A stretch of 64,000 nt of DNA from Liolophura sinensis (taxonomy: Eukaryota; Mollusca; Polyplacophora; Chitonida; Chitonidae): NCBI RefSeq assembly GCF_032854445.1, contig NC_088304.1, forward strand, positions 24,599,513 to 24,663,512, given 5' to 3'. The notes beneath the pieces are model-generated. The model was not told where the DNA came from. It worked only from the letters and a program-made list of their open reading frames with translations, and searched no databases. Positions 12,501-21,500 of this stretch are shown here, piece after piece (position 1 is the stretch's first letter; the number at the start of each line of letters is the position of its first letter). The position numbers and the translations under genes were made by a program.

Positions 12501-15500
12501 TTGGTCAGTCCAGGGGCGACCTCTCCACTTTTGAACAGCAAACTCAAATACCCAGGAACTTTCTACAGAACGGTGCCTTCAGATAGCAAGATTGCCATGG
12601 CACTTTTGCAGATTGCAAAAGAGATGGGGTTCAATTATACAGTCACTGTGAATGCCCCAGATTCTGCCAGCCAGGCTCTTAAGCAAGAGTTCAAACGCAT
12701 GGCCAAAGACTATGGAGTCTGCGTCGCTGCGTCTTACGAGTTTGGTATTGATGGAACAAGCGATATTATCCTGAAAGCAATCAAGGAGCACAATACAGAC
12801 ATCGTGTTTGTCTTCACAGAGTCTTTTTCTGATTTGGAGAATCTTTTGAACTCCAAGGAAAAGAGCACTCTGTATAAGAACATTGTGTTTCTGACTAACC
12901 AAGACCTGGAACAGCTCATCGAGACCAGAAACACGTTTATGATTGACAATGCCCACAATTCCATCTCAGTGGATCTGGAGAGCTTCAATGTGGATGACCT
13001 TGATGCAAGATTGAGAGCACAGTACAATGAGCCTTTTAATGATCATGGAAACCCCTGGTTCAGAGAACATTTCCAGAATCGCTTCAAGTGCAGCTTTCCT
13101 GGAGACTGGACTTACTCCAGCGGGTGCAATCAACAGACGGCCGTGTTCAAGCAAGGGAGATGTGTGTTGCCAGTAATCGATGCCGTGTTCTCCTATGCTC
13201 AAGCAGTCCACCGCACCCTGCAAGAGAAGTGTGGATCTAACTACACAAGTGTTTGTCAGTCCTTTAGCAGGGCCGATGATGTACACTCCAGAATCCTTGC
13301 AAATTTGGCTCCGGTCAACTACTTCTATCCCTTAAACCAACCATTCAGCTTCCTTGGCCGAGAATCCAGTCGAAAAATCAGAGCGTTGAGAGTTAAAGAT
13401 TTGACTACTGAAGAGGTGAGTAAATAAAGCTCATTCATAATGGCTTTTGGAAAATGCAGAGCAGTTATTTTTTTCCATGTTGATTCTAATCAAGGTTTTT
13501 AAAAAGGCTGATTTAAGTTTTGAAGAATTGAATGAACAAAACCCATTCCTAGTTAATTTGGAAATTCAGAGCAAAGTTATGGTTTTCCAGGCTGACTCTA
13601 GTCAGTGTATTGAAGAAAAGTAATGGAGAATCAATGGCCATTGAGGTGAACAGTTTAAGCCAGGTCAGTCTGGCAGGTCATATTAAAGTTGATGATAGGT
13701 GACAGGCCATATTAAAGTTGATGATAGGTGACAGGCCATATTAAAGTTGATGACAGGTCACAGGTCATATTAAAGTTGATAATAGGTGACAGGTCATATT
13801 AAAGTTGATGACAGGTGACAGGTCATATTAAAGTTGATGATAGGTGACAGGCCATATTAAAGTTGATGACAGGTCACAGGTCATATTAAAGTTGATGACA
13901 GGTCACAGGTCATATTAAAGTTGATGGCAGGTGACAGGTCATATTAAAGTTGATGACAGGTCACAGGTCATATTAAAGTTGATGAAGAACTTGGAGAGGG
14001 ACATTTTTTTTTCAGTTTTCTTTGGGGATTTACGAGTGCACTTGTACACTAAACCTCTGCAGTTAAATTTATTTTGATGATGGATGGACGTATAATCTAA
14101 TATTCAGTACGACGTGTATGAATGTTCCACAGACGCTGCCTTTAGACATTTTAGAATAGTGCTTATATTTTTTTTCTTTTTTTTTTTTTGATTGGTGTTT
14201 TACGCCGTACTCAAGAATATTTCACTTATACGACGGCGACCAGCATTATGGTGAGCGGAAACCGGGCAGAGCCCGGGGGAAACCCACGGCCATCCGCAGG
14301 TTGCTGACAGACCTTCTCACATACGGCCGGAGAGGAAGCCAGCATGAGCTGGACTTGAACTCACAGTGACCGCATTGGTGAGAGACTCCTGGGTCATTAC
14401 ACTGCGCTAGTGCGCTAACCAACTGAGCCACGGAGGCCCCAGTGCTTAATATATATATTTAATATATCTCAATATATAAATACACAGGCGTCAATTGTGT
14501 GAAAACTGGTTAGAATGTTAGCTCTTGCTTAAACATACAGCCATTTTAAGTTAAATGGGATTTTTCTTGTTTTAACAGTAGTTTTTCTGTTTTCTACCAT
14601 TTTTCTCAGCTTGGGAAACTTAACCAAGATGGCAGTATTACTGCTAATTTGGCCTCAAATGCCCGAGCAAGGAGGTCAAAGTATGGAGATAGCCACGTTC
14701 GGTGCACAGGGCAGTGCTCACAGTGTGAAGTTCCCAGTGAAACGAGCGACAGATTTACATATATGAATGCTGACATTTTCATTGGAGGTAAGAAATAAGA
14801 TTGAAAGGATTAAAATTTTCAAGAAATCCAGAATTAGCTATGCTATTTTCAAAAAGAATGCAGCATGTGAATTATGCTGGGATTTTTTTTATATGAACTT
14901 AACGATTCACTCACGTCGTATTTTTTTACTTTTTTGGGTGGTCAGATTGCCAAATTAGTAGGGAACCAAAAACAACGATAAATCTCCCTAATTATCAGAC
15001 TTGAAAAAATTTTACTGGCTGAGAAATGACAAGAGCCGCATTCAGTTCTGTGCATTGAGGGGCTCAGGTTCCAGCCAGCTGTTGCATTGGACATGTGTGC
15101 TAAAGAAGAAGCAGTTTCAAACTAAACACTTAAGTGCTGTAATCATCATTGGAAAGCGCCATTGAAATGTTTTTTGGGGTTTTTTTTACCAGTACATATT
15201 TAAATTAAAATTTTTAATTTTTAGCTTCTGGTATTTGTTGGCATATTTATGGGCCAGGCAGAAAGTACAGATATAAAAGTACCATTATTGTCTTACATAA
15301 AACAAGTATATTCAGTGTTTAGGTGTTCTCCATCTATAAATACTGTTTGTAGAAAGTGTAAATTATAGATACTGTATGTAGAATGTGTAAAATATAAATA
15401 CGGTATGTAGAATGTGCGAAATACAGATACTGTATGTGGAATATGTGAAACGTAAATATTGTGTGTAGATTGTGTAAAATATAACTACGGTATGTAGAAT

Positions 15501-18500
15501 GTGTAAAATATAAATACTGTATGTGGAATATGTAAAACGTAAATATTGTGTGTAAATTGTGTAAAATATAACTACGGTATGTAGAATGTGTAAAATAATA
15601 CATGGGGACATTCTGATTATTCTGTTGAGCTGGTGAATGTAAAAAGTCAATACCATTATGTCAGTATCACTTCAAGAACACCAAGAGTATGGCTTACTTG
15701 ACATGTCAGTAAAAAAATATCTAAAGAAAAATCATATTCTTGCCTATGCGTAAGATTTGAATATTTTTTGTTATTTTCCTTTTTTTAATTTTTTAAACGT
15801 GGCTTGCAAATCCATTGGAAAGTGATATTAATGGAGTGATGCTAGCAAAACAATTTTGCAGCCTCAAGACGTTTTTAGTCATTTTTTTCCTTCTTCAGGG
15901 CTGTTTGATGTCCACAAAGCAGGACCTACTCCATTTACATGTGGAAACATCAACAAGAAACATGGCTTCGCTCTGCTGGAGGCTTTCAACTTCGCTCTGG
16001 AATATGTAAATAACAAGACAGGCCAGTTTAGCAATATCTTGAGGGGAATCCGCTTTGGAGGTGCCGCATTCGATGTCTGCCAGCAACCCGACCGAGCTGG
16101 AAACATTGTCGCGAACATCCACAGCGGGAACCGCCCCATGGTGGTGAATGGACGAGTCATTGACCCAGAGCGTTTCGATGTCTACATTGGACCATTTGAC
16201 TCGGAGTCGTCAATCCGGGTTGCCGATGTCCTCGATGTCATGGGAATCCCACAGGTCAGCTACGGGGCTACGAGTCTGGAGCTACGTAATGCCCGAGACT
16301 ACCGCTACTTCCTGCGGTCCGTGCCAGCCGATGACAAGCAAGCCCGAGCTTTGATCTCGTACTTGAAGTTCGCTCACATAAACTACGTCCAGGTCATCAA
16401 CACCTTTAACAGTGTTGGTGAAAAGGGCTTAGAAGAGTTCTTGAGATTGGCCTACCTCAACAAGATTTGTGTGGCCCAGAACATTACCGTAGGCATGGAT
16501 GGATATGTCGATACCAAGGAAGCCACTGAGGCTGTGGGAAGGCTGGAAGCCCACAACCGTGCTACAACTGTTATCCTTTTTGTGGATGAACCACAAATCA
16601 TTCTCCAGGCAATAGAAAAGAATCCAGCAATCGGGGGCAAGTACCTGGTCATTGGTACAGACAAGTGGGGAGCTGATCCAGAAATGCTGATTGGTCTAAA
16701 GCATACTCTTACCAAGGCCGTAACCTTTGACATTGAAACTGCAGATGTACCAGAATTTGATCGCTATCTGGAAATGAAGAATCCTTCCACGTACAACACT
16801 AACCCATGGTTTGATGAATACTATGAGGCAGTCTTTGGTTGCCAGATTCAAGGGTCTGGCACGCAGAAATGTGAGGGTATCCGCGGGATCTCTCGGTCCC
16901 CAAATTACCTCCAAGATCCATATGCCCTCTACGTAATTAATGCTGTTTTCTCGGTGGCCAAGGGAGTCCACAACGCACTACTTGAGCACTGCGGACCTGG
17001 ATACAGTTTCGCCTGCGACAATTTCAGAATCAGTGGAGAACGGCGACAGATGATATTGAGTGGGATGAGGAAAGCAAATTTCAGCGACTGGACAAGACAG
17101 CTCTTCTACTTCACCCCAGGGGGTGAGAGTGACCGTGGCTACCATCTGTATGAAGTCCAGTTTGACAGCATCCTGAATACTTATGTCTATGAAGATGTAA
17201 GTAAACTGTTGCTTACCTTTTCTGTCCAGCTTTCTGAAAAAAAAATAGGGCTCTTTCACAATTTTCGTACCTTTTATAGGCACTACAGTCTATTCTACGT
17301 CTTTTATGAAAAGAATTTCTAGAAATATGACTCACAAAGTGGCCCCAAATCATTTCATGTAAATAAAGTCATCACTTCCTTTCTGTTTTTTTTTGTTTTT
17401 TTTTTGTTAAAATGGCTTACCCATTTCCTGGCAATTTGGTTCATTAAAAAACAAAACTGACTTACACTGTGGCAGGGTTAAAGCTGCTACGCTCCACACA
17501 ATGCCTAAGTCCCTGCATCCACCGGACACTCAGTCCCTGCCACAACCCCACACACAGTCCCTGCAACCACACGACACACAGTCCCTGCCACAACCCCACA
17601 CACAGTCCCTGCAGCCACCCCCACACACAGTCCCTGCAACCACACAACACACAGTCCCTGCCACAACCCCACACACAGTCCCTGCCACAACCCCACACAC
17701 AGTCCCTGCCACAACCCCACACACAGTCCCTGCAACCACACGACACACAGTCCCTGCCACAACCCCACACACAGTCCCTGCAACCACACGACACACAGTC
17801 CCTGCCACAACCCCACACACAGTCCCTGCCACATCCCCACACACAGTCCCTGCAACCACACGACACACAGTCCCTGCCACATCCCCACACACAGTCCCTG
17901 CAGCCACCCCCACACACAGTCCCTGCAGCCACCCCCACACACAGTCCCTGCAACCACACGACACACAGTCCCTGCCACAACCCCATACACAGTCTCTACA
18001 GCCACCCCCACACACAGTCCCTTTAGTCACCTAGCATGTTTTTCCATCCTTCCTGGTTCGTTAATTCCTATTTTTGATTAATTTTGCTAGGTTGGAAGCT
18101 ACAATGACACCCACTTCTTGAAGATCGACGCATCCTACACCATGGAGCACCATTCCAGCTGTAACACAGAGATGCCTGGCGACTGTGTCGAGTGTCAGTT
18201 CCCCACTTACCAGCCTTCACGCTACATGCTGAAACGCTCTACAGAAGACTTGAACGTTGTGGCAATCCTAAACGTCCACAAGGCAGGCTCTAGCTCCTTA
18301 GAATGTGGAGAGATCAATATGGAAACAGGATTCCAGAACCTCTTGGCGTTTTTCTACGCCATCGACATGGTTAACAGGAATGCAGACGCCGTTTTGACGT
18401 CAACTCTGAAACTTGGAGGCCTAGCATTGGATACATGCTCCTCCCCTATACAGCTGGGGCAGGATCTGTACAGCCTGCTCAGCGGTGAGGGACTCTGTGG

Positions 18501-21500
18501 GGTCAGCGGCCGCACCGGACAAATCGTCGATCCCTCCTCCATCGTAGCTTACATCCCCGATGGAAACTCTAACTCCATTATCACCAGCAGCATTATGTCT
18601 CCACGTAAAATCACCTCGTTTAGCCAGAGTGCCACATCTGTCGAGCTTAGCGACAAGGACATCCATAGCCACTTCCTGCGGACTGTTCCACCGGATGACA
18701 AACAGGCTCTTGTCATGGTCGACATTATACACAGAATGGGATTCAACTTTGCCTCTGTCGTGTACAGCTACAACGACTATGGGAAAAGCAGCGTTGAGTT
18801 TCTTCTGCAAAACGCTGAAGATCGCAATGCAACAACTTGCATTGGCAAAGCCATCGCGATGTACCCCAACGCAACAGCTGAAGATGCACAGAACGTGATA
18901 ACGGAGTTGAGATCTGTTGTTGGAAGCCGAGCTGTGATCCTTTTCCTGGACACTCACCATAACCGTCTGCTTCTTGACGCTGCCAGCAAGATGGGCGTTA
19001 GGAATCGTTTTGTCTGGATAGGCAGCGACACCTGGGGAGACAGCAGATCTGTGGTCGAAGGCCTGGAGGATTTTGCGCAGGGAGCAATCACAATCCAGAT
19101 CCGATCAGAAACAGTGGAAGGATTCAAAGCCTACATGAGTGATCTGTCTCTGACCAACCGCAAGGGCATTCCAGATGACTGGTTCGAAGAATTCTACCAG
19201 CGTAAACATCAGTGTCGCATTCTCAATAGTCAGGTCAGCCTGCCATTTCCACAGATCTGCAACGGTGCAGAGAATATAAATAACAGCATAGTGCAAAATC
19301 CGTCAGTCCTCCACACCATCATAGCGACTTATATGATTGCCCAGGGCATCAACAGTATAGCAGAGTGCAGCCAGACCAGCCTGAACATCGCAGGCTGCCT
19401 GGAACTTCAACAAAACAAGAGAGACTTGATTTACAATGGTATCTCGGAAGCAGAGTGGAATGTTTTGCCTGATGACTTAAAGAACAATTCATTTGTATTC
19501 CGGCTGACACCCAGTAGCTATGGAGCCATAGAATACAACATTTTGAATTACCATAGAAACAAGAACACAGGACAGTTTGAGTACAAAAAGGTAAGTACTC
19601 CACTGCCAGTTTCTGTGTGTACCTGGAGACTCCCTGAATCAGTGTTTATGGGCAAGCCCTTTAGGGGTCTGGAATTTCATGAACTTGGAAAGTCATAGAA
19701 GGATCATGGAATTTCAACACCCTGTAAAAAGTATATGAACCGTGATAATGGCAAAAGCCAAGCACTGGTCAACCCGGTCTCTTTGTACACATCCTGCTGT
19801 AAGAAAGATTGATAATATGCCATAGGCTTTGTAATCACCATATTTTTGTACATATAAAAGTCTTCAAAAAGACATGGTGGAGGTGCTTGAGTTTCCATCA
19901 CTGTGTCACATAAGACCTGGTGGAAGTGCGTGCCTTTCAATCACTATGTCACATAAGACATGGTGGAAGTGCTTGCCTTTCAATCACTGTGTCACATAAG
20001 AACTGGTGGAAGTGCATGCCTTTTAATCACTGTGACACATAAGACCTGGTGGAAGTGCTTGCCTTTCAATCACTGTGTCACATAAGACATGGTGGAAGTG
20101 CTTGCCTTTCAATCACTGTGTCACATAAGACATGGTGGAAGTGCTTGCCTTTCAATCACTGTGACGCATAAGACATGGTGGAAGTGCTTGCCTTTCAATC
20201 ACTGTGTCACATAAGACCTGGTGAAAGCGCTTGCCTTTCAATCACTGTGTCACATAAGACCTGGTTTGAAGTGCTTGCCTTTCAATCACTGTGACGCATA
20301 AGACATGGTGGAAGTGCTTGCCTTTCAATCACTGTCACATAAGACCTGGTGGAAGTGCTTGCCTTTCAATCACTGTGACACATAAGACATGGTGGAAGTG
20401 CTTGCCTTTCAATCACTGTGTCACATAAGACCTGGTGGAAGTGCTTGCCTTTCAATCACTGTGACACATAAGACATGGTGGAAGTGCTTGCCTTTCAATC
20501 ACTGTGTCACATAAGACCTGGGTTCAATGCAATCCTTGGATCAGTAATATTAAAGATTCTCCTGCTTCAGTTGCTCTCAGGGGGCCTTGGTGGCAGCAAG
20601 CTGACATCTTGTCTGGTCTTCCATGGAACTTGCTATAGACCACTTGCCTTCCAGCAATATGACGTATGGCATTCTCTTGCAAAGCTTTGCCCTTATGAGT
20701 TGCCAAAAGTGGATGGTTCCCTTGAAAAATTCAGAATATGGTGTTTAAAAAAAAAAGGCATGAAATAGGGTCAGAAAATGACATATCTCAATCACAGTCC
20801 AGGCCATTAATTATGTTAACAGAATAAAACAATATCAAAATGTCCAAAAGACCAGTTTCATTTATAAAATTAGCTTCAAAATCCCTGTAAAATAAATTTG
20901 TAAAATTAGATAATGAGATAGTTTCCAGTGATGTTATGCAGGCATAATGTGAGTGATGAGGGGCCTCCGTGGCTCAGTTGGTTAGCGTGCTAGCGCAGTG
21001 TAATGACCTGGGAGCCTCTCACCAATTCGGCCACTGTGAGTCCAAGTCTAGCTTCCTCTCCAGCCGTACTTTGGAAGGTCTGCGGAACCTGCGGATGGTC
21101 GTGAGTTTCCCCGGACTCCACCTGGTTTCCTCCCACCATAATGCTGGCCGCCATTGTATGAGTGACATATTCTTGAGTATGGCGTAAAACACCAATCAAA
21201 TAAATAAGTAAAATGTGAATAATTATGGTAATGTCTGATGTATCAAATCCAGCAGTTTATGTTTAAATAGTGAAAAACTCCATTCTACAGTGGACCAGTA
21301 CAGTTCTAATAATGCACATCATTCAGCTATAAAGAAAGAAAAGGTACATGCATGTCTGTATAGCACTTCCTGGTTCATCTGCTTTCAGATTGGCACTTGG
21401 CAAGATGGCCTTAACTTGGACCCTGAGATGTATGTTGGGTCTTCCTCGTCTGCCCAGCTACCCTTGTCTCGCTGTCCCGTGGGTAGCCAGTGCAAGTGCC

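Noticed and set aside
17462-18034. Five overlapping open frames of 166-185 codons on both strands
   Set aside because: All follow from a 24-bp stop-free repeat within gene A intron 9; no domain, start context or frame preference.
20961-21040. Possible true tRNA gene in the SINE head
   Set aside because: No cloverleaf closes; the sequence is a SINE head repeated in several copies.
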